Positions 45,013 to 55,829 of a stretch of DNA of 64,000 bases are shown piece after piece (the first letter of the stretch is position 1; each line of letters begins with the position of its first letter). The DNA is taken from assembly GCF_042477335.2 (NCBI RefSeq), contig NC_091255.1, positions 30,234,501 to 30,298,500 on the forward strand, given 5' to 3'. This DNA is from Ovis canadensis. Taxonomy: Eukaryota; Chordata; Mammalia; Artiodactyla; Bovidae. Position numbers and translations under genes: made by a program. Under the pieces are notes generated by a model. It saw nothing but the letters and a program-made list of their open reading frames with translations. It did no database searches and was not told the origin of the DNA.

Positions 45013-45505
45013 TTCAGTTGCTCAGCTGTGACCCTATGAATCGCAGCATACCAGGCCTCCCTGTCCATCACCAACTCCCAGAGTTCACTCAAACTCATGT
45101 CCATCAAGTCGGTGATGCCATCCAGCCATCTCATCCTCTGTCATCCCCTCCTCCTCCTGCCCCCAATCCCTCCCAGCATCAGGGTCTTTTCCAATGAGTC
45201 AACTCTTTGCATGAGGTGGCCAAAGTATAGGAGTTTCAGCTTTAGCATCAGTCCTTCCAATGAACACCCAGGACTGATCTCCTTTAGAATGGACTGGTTG
45301 GATCTCCTTGCAGTCCAAGGGACTCTCAAGAGTCTTCTCCAACACCACAGTTCAAAAGCATCAATTCTTCGGCGCTCAGCCTTCTTCACGGTCTAACTCT
45401 CGAATCCCTACATGATCACAGGAAAAACCATAGCCTTGACTAGACCGACCTTTGTTGGCAAAGTAATGTCTCTGCTTTTTAATATGCTGTCTATTCTTAT
45501 TTCCT
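45013..45505 (-). mobile_element. BovB LINE 3' fragment
   Basis: Antisense. The frame 45389-45141 keeps 82 residues of the BovB C-terminal region. Confidence 0.93.
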
Positions 45506-46199
45506 CTTCTTTGTTATATTCAAAAAAGAAAAAAAAAAGTTTTGCTCAGTGGTGTATTTCTTACAAACTCAAAATGGGTCTGAGGGAGTCCCAAGGGACG
45601 CTGGGGTCTCTCAGCTCAGCTATATTCTCCTCTGGCAGCTGTCTTCTGGGGGACCTGAGTGGGTAGGACCTAGATGTATAATTTGAATTTCAGGCCACCC
45701 ACATCTGGATTGCAGATCTTCCCTTTTGCTAGGACGTGTTGATAAGCCATCCTTGAAGTGCCTCCAGGAAAAGTTTCTGGGGCTGGGGCCTCTTAACACC
45801 TTCCCCAAGTGCCCTGGGGGAATCCTGGACACCCTGAAAGTGGCTTCAGCTGGGAAGAGCGGGAGGCGAGGCAGAGAAGAAATGGGGCCGCCTGGCGTCT
45901 TGGGCAGGTGGACCTGTGCCTTCTCCCTCACTTCCACTCTGCTCCAGGGATTTCCCCAATGGACCCAGCACCAAGGCCAGAAAATGAAAACTCTTTAACC
46001 TATGTATTTATTTTAAAGACAGAATAAAGGCTGGAGCTGGTTTCACCTCCCTCTGTCAGTTCTGCCGCTTCCTGCTGTTTGGCCTAAGGCGTGTCAAGAC
46101 CCACAACAAATACTACACCCTCGGTTTTGGGGAGAGCCTAGGCCTTCCTTCACCACCATCCCCCCACCCCCCAGATGCTGAGGCCCCCAGAGCGTTGTG
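45506..46199. other. Unassigned presumed intronic sequence
   Basis: No exon or named repeat recognised beyond an A-run at about 45523-45538. Confidence 0.35.
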
Positions 46200-46790
46200 G
46201 CATCTGACTTCCTGCGAGAATTCATTTGCATCGCAATTAACTGCGTAGACCTTGGAAACCCAGGCCGCCTCACCTACCCGGCTCTTCAGCTGCAGGCCAC
46301 CGAGGGGTTTCTGATTTGATGTCAGATTAGTCATGCGTGCAGGCGGGGGCAGCGCTGGTTGCCGGTGAGGTTTAGCTGCCGGTGCTCAATTTCATATTTA
46401 AAGGCCGCAGCCCCGTCACGTGACCCGGAGCCTGCGGCCCCGCCCCCTGGAGGCTGGCGGAGAACCCTGGTAGGGTCAGAAGCCCCTTGCGAGGGGGGCC
46501 TCCCCAGGATCCTCTCCGTTAGTTCATGTGACCTAATGGAGAGGCTGGCGGCGCGGGGAGCGGAATTTACCATTGCTGCAGGCGTCTGGGGCCGCCTCCG
46601 TTAAATGAGAGAGCCATTAATCTTCAAGCCAACTGTTTCCAGCCGCCGTGTTTCTAAACCCTAAACCTAGGCAGGCTTTCATCAAGGGTCTGCGGGTTAG
46701 GAATAGATGATTATGAATCATCTTCCCTTCATAACAGGATCATCAGATTTCATGGAACATTTACAGAGGGCTACGTGAAAATACGTGAAA
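46200..46790. promoter_or_regulatory. CpG-rich, repeat-free block; candidate enhancer or alternative promoter
   Basis: A local G+C and CpG peak at 46330-46610 is flanked by homeodomain/POU-like AT motifs. These include an octamer-like ATTTGCAT at 46224-46231 and 'gattatgaatcatcttccc' near 46708. Inside are a TATA-like 'catatttaaagg' (about 46393) and the palindromic E-box GTCACGTGAC at 46415-46424. A GC-box tract, 'ccccgccccctgg', is at about 46439. No convincing ORF starts here, so I list it as regulatory only. Confidence 0.45.
46415..46424. promoter_or_regulatory. Palindromic E-box (GTCACGTGAC)
   Basis: Matches the USF/TFE-type extended E-box exactly; it lies within the CpG-rich block. Confidence 0.5.
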
Positions 46791-47286
46791 GCATGAGAAA
46801 GCGTTATTAAGCGCTGGTGGGCACACTGTGTGGGAGGGAGGATCCTTCAGAAGAGTGTGGGGAAGTTGGATCCACAGGGGATATACCCTTAAATGCCCTT
46901 AAATATGAACGTGTGTGTGTGTGTGTGTGTTTTCCTAGCTCATTTGTGTTTGGGATTTGTGTTTGTGTACTGTTCGCTGAAGAGTATATGAAAAGGCAGG
47001 AGGGATAACCTTTCCATTTACAGTTTAGAATGAGCCATCACACTTAAAGTTCAAGCTGAGCAGTAGACATTTTCTGTTTGATGTGAGCTATGGGGTTCTA
47101 GCATAGCTGAATCTGTTATTATAAGAGGTCCTTCTGGATGACATGTCCCTGTTGTAATACTCAGACATGCCATAAAATTTATAATTTGTGTAGAAGTTTG
47201 TGTAGTGTGTGTGCGTTAAGGGGGAGGTAGATACGCAAATTTCAGATTTTAAGAAGTTTTTTTCTTGGTCCATGATTTTTTTTTCT
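46791..47286. other. Unassigned sequence with a GT microsatellite
   Basis: A (gt)n run at about 46911-46931 and a second GT-rich stretch near 47197-47213. No gene recognised. Confidence 0.5.
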
Positions 47287-47399
47287 TTTTTGGCAGCACC
47301 AGGTGGCATGTGAGATCTTAGTACCCCGACCAGGGATTGAACCTGCGCCCCTTGCAGTGGATGCGCAGAATCCTAACCATTAGACTGCCAAGGAAGTAC
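47287..47399 (-). mobile_element. CHR-type SINE
   Basis: Antisense short form with 'gaccagggattgaacctg'. Confidence 0.88.
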
Positions 47400-47465
47400 A
47401 TCGGTCAAAGATTTTGATTGAGTATTTACTTTGGGTAATACAAGGTTTATCATTTTAACATAAAA

Positions 47466-47890
47466 TTGTTGTTGCTCAGTCATGTGTGACTCTTTGCAAC
47501 CCCATGGATTGCAGCACACCAGGCTTCCCTGTCCTTCACCATCTCCCGGAGTTTGCTCAAACACATGTCCCTTGAGTCGGTGATGCTGTCTCATCCTTTG
47601 TTGCCCTCTTCTCCTTTAGCTTTCAATCTTTCCCAGCATCAGGGTCTTTTCCATTGAGTTGTCTCTACATCAGATGGCCGAAGCTTCAGCATCAGTCCTT
47701 TCCATGAATATTCAGGATTGATTTCCTTTAGGAGTGACTGGTTGGATCTCCTTGCTGTCCAAGGGACTCTCAAGAGTTTTCTTCAACACTACAGTTGGAA
47801 AGCATCAATTCTTTGGCGCTTAGCCTTATTTATGGTCCAACTCTCACATCCGTACATGACTACTGGAAAAACAATAGCTTTGGCTATACA
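47466..47890 (-). mobile_element. BovB LINE 3' fragment, diverged
   Basis: Antisense; similar in divergence to the 18.1 kb copy and carrying the same 'gttgttgctcagtcatg'-type end. Confidence 0.9.
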
Positions 47891-48484
47891 CTTTACTCTT
47901 TTTTTTTTTTGCTTTGAACACATTTAAACACTTCAGACCTCAATTTCCCTTTTTCTCAAAGACAGTACTCTACCTTGGTGCCCTGGAGAAAATTCTGTTT
48001 CTCAGGAGAGCTTATGAATTGTACTCAATACAATTTTCAGCTTCCATTGTCCTTGAAATCTTTCAATAAGGACCTTTAGCAATGTGAAAGTTCCTGCTTC
48101 ACTCAAGTATGACAGTCCTGACTTGAAGGCAAAGAGATTATGTTTTTCTTTTTCTTATTCTGGCTGCTATTGAATAGCAAAGTACACGGGGACACACTTA
48201 AGAAGAATAGGGTTGCTTTGACACTTAAAAATGCTAAAAAATTAACTCTGCAGTAACAATGAGACAATTACAGAGAACAAAGAGTGTGGTTTGGCTTTGA
48301 GGGCCTCAGTCTCAGTCATCATGTCTCTGCTTTAGGCTTGTGGTAATCTTTTCAGCAGGCTGTTTCACTTTTTGCCTTGTTTTGGCTCTCAAGAGAGAGG
48401 TATAAAGTGTGTGTGTGTGCATATGCAAAATTCAACCTACTTAATGTAAATAGCTATAATAACTTTGCTTGGGTGGATGGGGGC
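47891..48484. other. Unassigned presumed intronic sequence
   Basis: A T-run near 47898 and a GT run near 48406. No exon recognised. Confidence 0.35.
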
Positions 48485-48680
48485 AGGCACTGCCCTGGGG
48501 GTATTACATCTGTTAATCTCATTTGATCCTCTCAACCATGCTGTTGAGACAGCTACTATTATATTACAATGAAAGAAATTGAGGCTCAGAGAGGTTGAAT
48601 TGCTTAAGGACACCAGATCTTGAACCCAGGTCCAGAACCCACATCCTGACCTTCACCATTAAGCTCTGCATCCGGAATAG
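48485..48680 (-). mobile_element. MIR SINE fragment
   Basis: Reverse MIR with 'aaattgaggctcagagaggt' and 'cttgaacccaggtccagaac'. Confidence 0.75.
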
Positions 48681-48873
48681 AAGCAGCCCAGAGCCGATCC
48701 TTTGAAGCTGTTGCTGATGTGAGCCACTCTGGGCAGTGTGGCTGCTTACACTGACCTGGTAGCAGTGCCCTGGGGAATTAGCAGGTGTCTCTACCCCCAG
48801 GCCCCTAGGGTGGGCTAGCCCAGGTTCAGAGCATCAGAGAAGAGCTGCTACAAAGGCGCAACCAGACACTGGC

Positions 48874-48990
48874 TGTGCCAATCTTGTCAAAAGGTTCCTG
48901 TTGACAGAACTGTGTTGGCAGTTCTGTCTTTGTAAAAGTAAGTATCAGTCTCCGCCTGAGAAACAGGAACCTTTTGACAAGATTGGCACA
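48874..48990. repeat. Nested perfect inverted repeat
   Basis: The 29-base arm 48874-48902 is the exact reverse complement of 48962-48990. Between them, gacagaactg (48903-48912) and cagttctgtc (48919-48928) form a second perfect 10-bp hairpin with a 6-base loop. About 33 bases separate the inner hairpin from the right outer arm. No known transposon ends were recognised. Confidence 0.95.
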
Positions 48991-49243
48991 ACCAACTTCT
49001 GGCCCAAGCTGTGGCATTCACCTCCAGGCTATCAATTCTGCGTTGTCAGCAGTCATGCGCAGCGGATAAGGTGTCCTCCTGGGACGTGTGCCCTCAGCCC
49101 CGTTGTCTGGGTGTGTGAGTGAATTCACCTGGACATTGCCTCACTTCACCTGCTATGGGGGCTGGCATTGCTGCCCTAGAGGGGGTTTCACTGATTTTTT
49201 TCTAGGCAGTGTGAGGGCTTCTAAAATCAGAAATGCTTATGAG
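48991..49243. other. Unassigned sequence
   Basis: No gene recognised. Confidence 0.35.
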
Positions 49244-49428
49244 GGACTTCCCTAGTGGTCCAGTGGCTAGGACACAGAGCTCCCAATACAGGGGACCCTG
49301 GGTTCAATCCCTGGCCAGGGAACTAGATCCCATGTACCACAACTGAAAATCCTGCATGCTGCAACGAAGAGTGAAGATCCTGCAACGGAGACCCAATGCA
49401 GTCAAATAATTAATTAGCTCAAAAAGTG
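49244..49428 (+). mobile_element. CHR-type SINE
   Basis: Sense copy. The flanks 'gaaatgctt' are repeated on both sides (about 49229 and 49429). Confidence 0.88.
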
Positions 49429-50265
49429 GAAATGCTTCTGAAGCCTGTGGCACCCTGAGAGTGTTTGTTGGAAGCAGAAAACCACCTCCCCCAATCCCTC
49501 TCCCAGAGCTTCCCTATCTGGGTGCCTAGAACTCACTGAAGGTGTGGAGAAATATTGACATCTCAGCCTCAGGCCAAGTCATGGGGCAGAGGAATGGCCC
49601 TCTTCACCTCTGACAGCTGGCAGCTTCGTCTGCTTCCCCAGGGTGCTCTGCAAACACTGGCATTTCCTGCATGTGCCAGCATGTGGAAAAGGCGCTTCTC
49701 TGTCCTACCCTCCTCAGATGGGAACGGCCTCCACTCTTTCTCTCTGCCAGGGTTTAGGCTTTCGGCGGTGAACGCATGCCTGTTTGTCTACCATTCTCCC
49801 TGCTTCTTCCTCCCCTCCTCCTCCTCGGTTTCCTTTGCCCTAAGGCCGATGTCACTAGGACAGCCCCTCCGAGGCAAGTGGGTAGCCTTGGGCCACCCCA
49901 GGACTCCCAGCCCCCTACCCCGACCCCAGCAGCTCTCAGCTTCCTACTCTGCAGATGAGACTTCTGGTGTCCCTGGATGGTGCTGACCAGCAGCTGATGT
50001 TCCTCCCTCCTCCAAGGAAGCAGAGACATCTCACTTGCACTGTGAACAAACCTGGACAGTGAACTAGTGTTTCCACATGGGAGCTCATCTTTCTGTTTGG
50101 GGTCAAGGAGGCCCTGAGCAGAGTGAAGTCATAGCTTATCTAGGTAGCACCCTTGGCCTGCTGGACCTCACAGGACAGGCAGAGAGATTGAGAGCTGGAC
50201 TGGCTGAAGATCAGTGGTCAAGAAGCTCCTGCGTACGCTTTGGAGAGCTGCTTTATGACTATGTG
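49429..50265. other. Unassigned presumed intronic sequence
   Basis: Pyrimidine-rich in part (about 49795-49835). A 143-codon frame here (49555-49986) has no recognisable domain and overlaps frames on the other strand. Confidence 0.35.
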
Positions 50266-50472
50266 AGTGATAGTCGCTCAGTCGTGTCCGACTCTTTGCG
50301 ACCCCATGGACTGTAGCCCGCCAGACTCCTCTGTCCATGGGATTCTCCAGGCAAGAATCCTGGAGTGGGTTGTCATGCCTTCCTCCAGGAGATCTTCCTG
50401 ACCCAGGGATCGAACCCACTTCTCCTGCATCGGCAAGCTGGTTCTTTACCACTAGCACCACCTAGGAAGCCT
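50266..50472 (-). mobile_element. Bov-tA SINE
   Basis: Antisense full-length copy. Confidence 0.93.
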
Positions 50473-50695
50473 CAATATATACACTACCATGTGTGAAATA
50501 GACAGCTAGGAGGAACCTGCTGTGTAGCACGAGGAGCTCAGCTCAGTCCTCTGTGGTGACCTAGAGGGATGGAATGAGGGCTGGGAGGGAGGCTCAAGAG
50601 GGAGGGGATATACGCATACATACACCTGATTCATGTTGTTGTACAGAAACTAATACAGCATTATAAAGTAATTGTACTTTAATTTTTTTTTTTAA
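50473..50695 (+). mobile_element. Ruminant L1 3' UTR end
   Basis: 'gacagctaggaggaacctgc' through 'gttgtacagaaactaataca' is the terminal ruminant L1 sequence on the + strand. Confidence 0.75.
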
Positions 50696-51490
50696 AGACC
50701 CCTTTGTGCATGTACCAGCAGGGGCTGAAAAATGCTAACGGGGTGGTACATTCACAGATCGCATTTTACTCTTTTATTGTCTAAATTTTTTTTTTAATCG
50801 TGACTTTATTAATTTCACAACAGGAAAAGCAAATTGTATAAACTTACAGTTTGAAAAATAAAAAAGCCAACTGCCTATACACTTCACACCTTCCCTGAGG
50901 TCTCTGATGACATGTGAAATGCATACAAATGAGCAAATGACAGGGTGCTAATTGCAGTGTGGTTTCTGAGAGGAACAGCTTGGGTGTTCTCACAGCAGGA
51001 CCGCATCCTGGTTCCTGTTTCCCCATTCATCCCAGCCAGCTGCAGAGCCAGAGAGAACTTGTGTTCCAAAACAAGACATCTGTGACCCTGACCACTCCCC
51101 GACAGAAGCTTCCACACCTTCACCAGCTCCCGGGGAAGAACAGGCTTGCGAAGTCCGGCTCCTTTGCTGGCTAGATTAGGCAAGCCAGGTGGATGGTCAG
51201 CTGCTGTGAGTGGCCCGGGCCGTGTTCTCCCAGACAAGGCAGAACCTCTTCCCTTTTTGGTCCTGAAAGCTACGTTAGAAGTCAGCAGAAATGCTGCCCA
51301 CGTGTCCTGCTGTTGGCGTTCATGGTCTTGCAGGAGCCTGCTGGCGTGTACAGCACCATGTGTGGCCCTGGGGGCCAGGAGCCTCGCCAGGGCTTCTCTG
51401 TGGCTGCTTCCTCATCTGTGGTTAGCTGCCGTGGGAGGCAAATAGGGTGTCTTTCTACAAAAGCATCCCTCTTACCTTCAGAAAAAAGCC
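50696..51490. other. Unassigned presumed intronic sequence
   Basis: No exon or named repeat recognised. Confidence 0.35.
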
Positions 51491-51690
51491 AGCTCAGATT
51501 CCTTGTGACCCCATGAGCTGGAGACTGGCAGGCTTCTCTGTCCATGGGATTCTCCAGGCAGGAATACTGGAGTGGGTTGCCATGCCCTCCTCCACGGGGT
51601 CTTCCTGACCCAGGGATTGAACCCACATCTCTTGCATCTCCTGCCTTGGCAGGCGGATTCTTTGCTACTACTGGGCCACCTGGGAAGCCC
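51491..51690 (-). mobile_element. Bov-tA SINE
   Basis: Antisense copy with a duplicated 'catctcttgcatctcctgc' tract in the tRNA-like part. Confidence 0.92.
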
Positions 51691-52599
51691 CAGCCTACCC
51701 TTAAGGGTACCCAGAGAACTAACCTCCTGTGTGGAGGTCCTAGCCAATCAGCCCCAAAGCCTCCTGTCTCAGCAGCTTTGCTCCAACAGTGCATTTGCCC
51801 GAAGAGCCGGGAACCTGAAGGGCAGAGAGGGCCTGGAGCCACGTCCAGCTAGTGCTAAGAAGAGGCTCCATGTCCTTCCTGGACTGTAAAGAGTGGCTGC
51901 TACTGTCTTCTGCTTGGGACTGCCTAGCATACAGCCCATGGGTAGGGGCCTCCTGCAAGAGAGACTGCTGTCTAGGGAAACTGAAAACCCAGTCAAGACA
52001 TCATCTGGGGCTGCACTGTCTCTCCTGGGTGGTCCCAGGCCTCCTGGGACACTGGCTTCTGGGAGTGGGGAGCCACCCCTGAAGGCTCTGGGGTCCAGAA
52101 AGGGGACTGTTCCCAGCACCCCCCATCCCTCTGCTGGTGACCTACAGGCACCCCCATGTAACAAGCATGTGGCTTCTTGGAGGAAAGAAGCTTGCGTAAT
52201 CAGATAGAAATAGGAACCTGGAAAAGAACTCAGTGGGGCATGGAGGGGATTGGGCAACGAGCTGTCTAAAAGACTCCCGGCCATGAGAGCAGGGTTAGGG
52301 GGAGGAGCCACGTTTCATCCAAGTCATAGCTAAGATCGAAGGATGTCTCCAGAGCTTGAGACTCCGGAGGGGTGAGGAGGCAGAGGGACAGCATCTTCCT
52401 GTCTGCCACCCGTCAGACTAGACACTGGGTATGGGGCCCACCGTGGAAGGGATGCGCAGGGGCAGACAGCTGAAATCGTTCAGCAGGAAGCCGAGGCTGC
52501 TGCAGCTCCCAGTCCTCACCCTCTCCACCCAGAGCTCGAGATTAGGCCCTGTTTCCCAGTGACTCTAGAAAAGAGTCTAAGCTCCTCTTAATAACACTC
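51691..52599. other. Unassigned presumed intronic sequence
   Basis: No repeat recognised. Overlapping ORFs on both strands (for example 52311-51769 antisense, 180 codons) lack recognisable domains. Confidence 0.35.
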
Positions 52600-52725
52600 A
52601 GCTGAGTGGGTAAGACTCCACACTCCCAATGCAGGAGGACCCAGGTTCGATCCCTGGTCAGGCAACTGGAGCCCACATGCTGCAACTGAGACCCCACGCA
52701 GCCAAATAAATAAATACTAGAAAAA
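52600..52725 (+). mobile_element. CHR-type SINE, head eroded
   Basis: The middle 'gatccctggtcaggcaactg' and an A/T-rich tail remain. Confidence 0.85.
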
Positions 52726-52825
52726 ATAATACTAATTCTCAGCTGAGCCTGGGCCAGGTAGGGCTGGGGGCTGCCTTTGTAGGGGTGATGTCTCAGAGAC
52801 TTGCCAACCCCTGCAGCACTGAGGG

Positions 52826-53062
52826 GGCTTCCCAGGTGACGCTAGTGGTAAAGAACCCGCCTACCAAAGCAGGAGACCTAAGAGACGTGGGTTTGATCTC
52901 TGGGTCGGGAAGATCCCCTGGAGGAAGGGATAGCAACCCACTCCAGGATTCTTGCCTGGAGAATCCCACGGACAGAGGAGTCTGGCAGGCTACAGTCCTT
53001 GGGGTCTCAAGAGTCCAACCCAAGAGCTGGACATGACTGAAGCAACTGAGCACGCACAAACA
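52826..53062 (+). mobile_element. Bov-tA SINE
   Basis: Sense copy with an extended 'ggtctcaagagtccaaccca' segment near its 3' end. Confidence 0.9.
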
Positions 53063-53489
53063 CAGCTCTGAAAAGTGCTTCTGGCCAAGTGGCACTGCAA
53101 GGGGAACTGAATTCCTCAGAGCCTTTACCTTTTGAGGTTCTGTGGGAAGGTTTCTCAGAAGTACAGGGTCCTTCCCTAGGAAAGTGAATCTCTTTTCCCT
53201 CACCAGGTAGTGTTATCTTCCCACAGACATATACCTCTGTTCAGAGAACAAAGAAATTTCGAGAAAAGTTTTGAGCATAGTGATCTTCTTTCTTTTTCAG
53301 GGCCAGGACAGTGAAGACATGAGAAGTTGGATAGCATAGGATGTATAGCTGATACCCCAGTTTTCTCCTGCTTTCCATTGAGAGGTTTCACAAAGGTTAA
53401 TTGGCATTAAAATGCTCCTTACAATACTTGGCTGAACCTGAGCCAGGCACGGCTGGGGGCTGCTTACGTGAGAGACATATCCCTGAGAC
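53063..53489. other. Unassigned sequence
   Basis: No gene recognised. Confidence 0.35.
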
Positions 53490-53612
53490 TTGTTGCTCCG
53501 TCGCTTAATCGTGTCTGACTCTTTGCAACCCTGTGGGCTATAGCCCACCAGGCTCCGCTGTCCATGGCGAGTCTCCAGGCAAGAATATTGGAGCGGGTTG
53601 CCATGTCCGCCT
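53490..53612 (-). mobile_element. Truncated Bov-tA SINE
   Basis: Antisense; the tRNA-like half is absent. Confidence 0.88.
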
Positions 53613-53744
53613 CCTAATGTATTGCAAAGTACTCTTACCCCCAGGGACACTCCAGGTACAGGCTTCATGACTAAGGAGTAGTTGAAAGACCCCAGAGCTT
53701 ATCAGACTTCAGTTGAGGAAAAAGAGAATGGAAACACATCTTTG

Positions 53745-53893
53745 TGTTTTCTCTGTGGCTTTTTGGGGGGATGGGGTTGGGGGGTGGCGTGCCAGGTGGC
53801 ATGCAGGATCTTAGCTCCCCAACCAGGGATGAAACATGTGCCCCCTGCTGGGGAAGCACAGAGTCTTAATCACTGGACCTCTAGGGAAGTCCC
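53745..53893 (-). mobile_element. CHR-type SINE with an expanded G-rich tail region
   Basis: Antisense. The tail side carries G-runs at 53765-53784. A 'tttgtgt' repeat flanks it. Confidence 0.85.
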
Positions 53894-54289
53894 TTTGTGT
53901 CCTTTTTTGTCTGGAGAATAGCTCTCAGAGCTCTGCAGATAAATCCATGTTAGCATCCAGATGTCAAAGCTGCCTGGTATGCCCAGGAACTTGACTCCCT
54001 TGCCAGTGAAGAATCCTGTGATGTCAGAGGCTAAGATGCCCTCTGCAGCGTCAGGACTGGTGGACCAGCACAGTCGTGTGGTGGGCGTCCTAGCTCAGGC
54101 TGCTGTCAAAATACTATAAGCTGAGTGGCTTAAACAACAAGAGTTGCTTTCTCCCAGTTCTGGAGGCTGGGAAGTGCAAGCTCAAGGTGCCAGCATGATC
54201 GAGTTCTTGGTGAGGTGAGGACTCTCTCCCTGCTCGGTGCCTTCTTGCTGCGTGTCCACATATCAGAGAGACCTCTGGTTTCTTCTTTT

Positions 54290-54428
54290 TTTAGGATATT
54301 TCTTTCTTTCTGGGGGGTCATGCCATGCAGCATGTGGGATCTAGTTCCCCTGCCCAGGGATTGAATCCACACACCCCCCTTGCATTGGAAGCATGAAGTC
54401 TTAGCCGCTGGACTGCTGGGGAAGTCCC
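54290..54428 (-). mobile_element. CHR-type SINE
   Basis: Antisense short form, 'gctggggaagtccc' at its right edge. Confidence 0.88.
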
Positions 54429-54439
54429 TTTCTGTCTTC

Positions 54440-54685
54440 TTTCTTTCTTTGTTTTCTTGGCTGTGCTAGGTCTTCATTGCTGCGAGCAGGCTTTCTCCAG
54501 TTGCAGCGAGCGGCAGCTTCTCTTTGTTGCAGTGCACAGGCACTAGAGCCCGTGGGCTTCAGAAGTTGCGGCTCATGGGCTTAGGTGCCCCATGGCATGT
54601 GGGATCTTCCTAGACCAGGGATCGAACCCTTGCCCCCTGCATTGGCAGGTGGATTCTTAACTACCGGACCACCAGGGAGGTCCCC
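54440..54685 (-). mobile_element. Long-form CHR-type SINE
   Basis: Antisense; the extended tail includes 'cactagagcccgtgggcttc'. It ends 'ccaccagggaggtccc'. Confidence 0.9.
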
Positions 54686-54857
54686 CTCTCTTTCTTCTAA
54701 GGGTAATAGCAGTCCCATCACGGGGACCCTGCTCTCGTGACCTCATCCAAACCTAATTACCTCTCAAAGACCTTCAAATACCTTCACATGGAGGAGTAGG
54801 GCTTCAGCCTCTGAATTTGGGGGGATGCACAAACATTCAGTCCATAAAAGCCTTTGA

Positions 54858-54960
54858 GAGCTTGGGCTCTGCCCCCAGACAGACCTGAGTGTGAAGTTGG
54901 CTCTACCACTGATTAGACTTTTGAGTCTCTTCTACAAACTAGGGGTGATGATTGTGTCTG
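54858..54960 (+). mobile_element. MIR SINE fragment
   Basis: 'gagcttgggctctgccccca' then 'ggctctaccactgattagac'. Confidence 0.65.
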
Positions 54961-54999
54961 CCACATCGAAGTGTCAGAGTGACATAAAAACAAAAAGTA

Positions 55000-55505
55000 G
55001 AATGGTGGTGAGCAGGCCTGGAGGATGGCGGAAATGGGGAGATGTTGGTTAAAGGGTACAAACTTTCAGTTGTAAGATGAATGAGTTCTGGGGACCTAAC
55101 GTACGACATGGTGACTCTAGTCAACAGTACTGTACCGAATTCTTGACATGTTCTCAGAGGGACTTTCCTGGAGGTCCAATGGCTAGGGCTCCGAGCTCCC
55201 AATGCAGGGGGCCCTGCGTTTGATCCCTGGTCAGGGAACTGGATCCCACATGCTGCAGCTAAAGATCCTGCACGCCACAGCTGAGACCTGATGCAGCCAC
55301 AGAAATAAATAATTTAAAAAACTGTTCTCAGAGAGGAGATCTTAAATGGTCTCACCACACACGCACAAGAAGTAACTATGTGTGATGGTAAACGTGTTAC
55401 CTAACCTTATTGCGGTCATCATTTCACAATGCATACTTATATCAACTCATGACACTGTAGACCCTAAACTTACACAATGTCATTTACCAATTATATCTCG
55501 TGCTC
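55000..55505 (+). mobile_element. L1 3' fragment with a CHR insertion
   Basis: L1 3' UTR-like text on both sides of the SINE ('gttggttaaagggtacaaac' before, 'aatggtctcaccacacacgc' after). Confidence 0.7.
55160..55322 (+). mobile_element. CHR-type SINE with target-site duplication
   Basis: Sense copy between two copies of tgttctcagag, at about 55149-55159 and 55323-55333. Confidence 0.92.
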
Positions 55506-55829
55506 GACACAGTGCCTGGAACATAAATATTGGTGAAACCAGGGACACGTTGCCTAAAGGGCTTTCAGGAATGGATGTCTCTGCCCCCAAACTCACAGGG
55601 AAGGGAGGTGGTCCTGGGCCTTTGTGGGCATGGCAGAGGGGAGGAGGTATCCCAGACAGGCTTCTCTATGAGGACGGGCCTAAGAGAAGCTGCAGATTCT
55701 GTCATGTCCCTGATTCATGGTGAGGTCACACGTTAGATCAGCAATATATTCCCCTAGTTCCCAAAAGAACCTTCTCCCCAGTCATCCATCTGGTCCCCTC
55801 CTCACCCCTGTTTTGCCTCTGTGTAATCA
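55506..55829. other. Unassigned sequence
   Basis: No gene recognised. Confidence 0.35.

Larger units (their letters stand above)
52742..53494 (+). repeat. Pair of ~62-bp diverged direct repeats
   Basis: 52742-52804 and 53432-53494 share most positions (roughly three quarters by eye), including the 14-mer ggctgggggctgc plus its preceding base. Each copy is near a Bov-tA element. It may be a small segmental duplication or an unnamed repeat. Confidence 0.6.
54090..54850 (+). mobile_element. Ancient interspersed element split by two CHR SINEs
   Basis: The ends 'gtggcttaaacaacaagag' with 'gttctggaggctgggaag' (about 54128-54175) and 'ctcgtgacctcatccaaacc' with 'gcacaaacattcagtcc' (about 54734-54843) belong to one common old mammalian repeat. 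I cannot name it with confidence. Confidence 0.6.

Noticed and set aside
46439-46453. Second CTCF site (reverse of ccccctggagg)
   Set aside because: Mismatches the core at the third position; more simply a GC box.
46359-46604. 81-codon frame in the CpG-rich block
   Set aside because: It opens on a non-ATG codon and has promoter-like composition on both strands.
49555-49986. 143-codon frame
   Set aside because: No start context, domain or splice support; overlapped by antisense frames.
51282-51842. 186-codon antisense frame
   Set aside because: Its central part is translated Bov-tA sequence.
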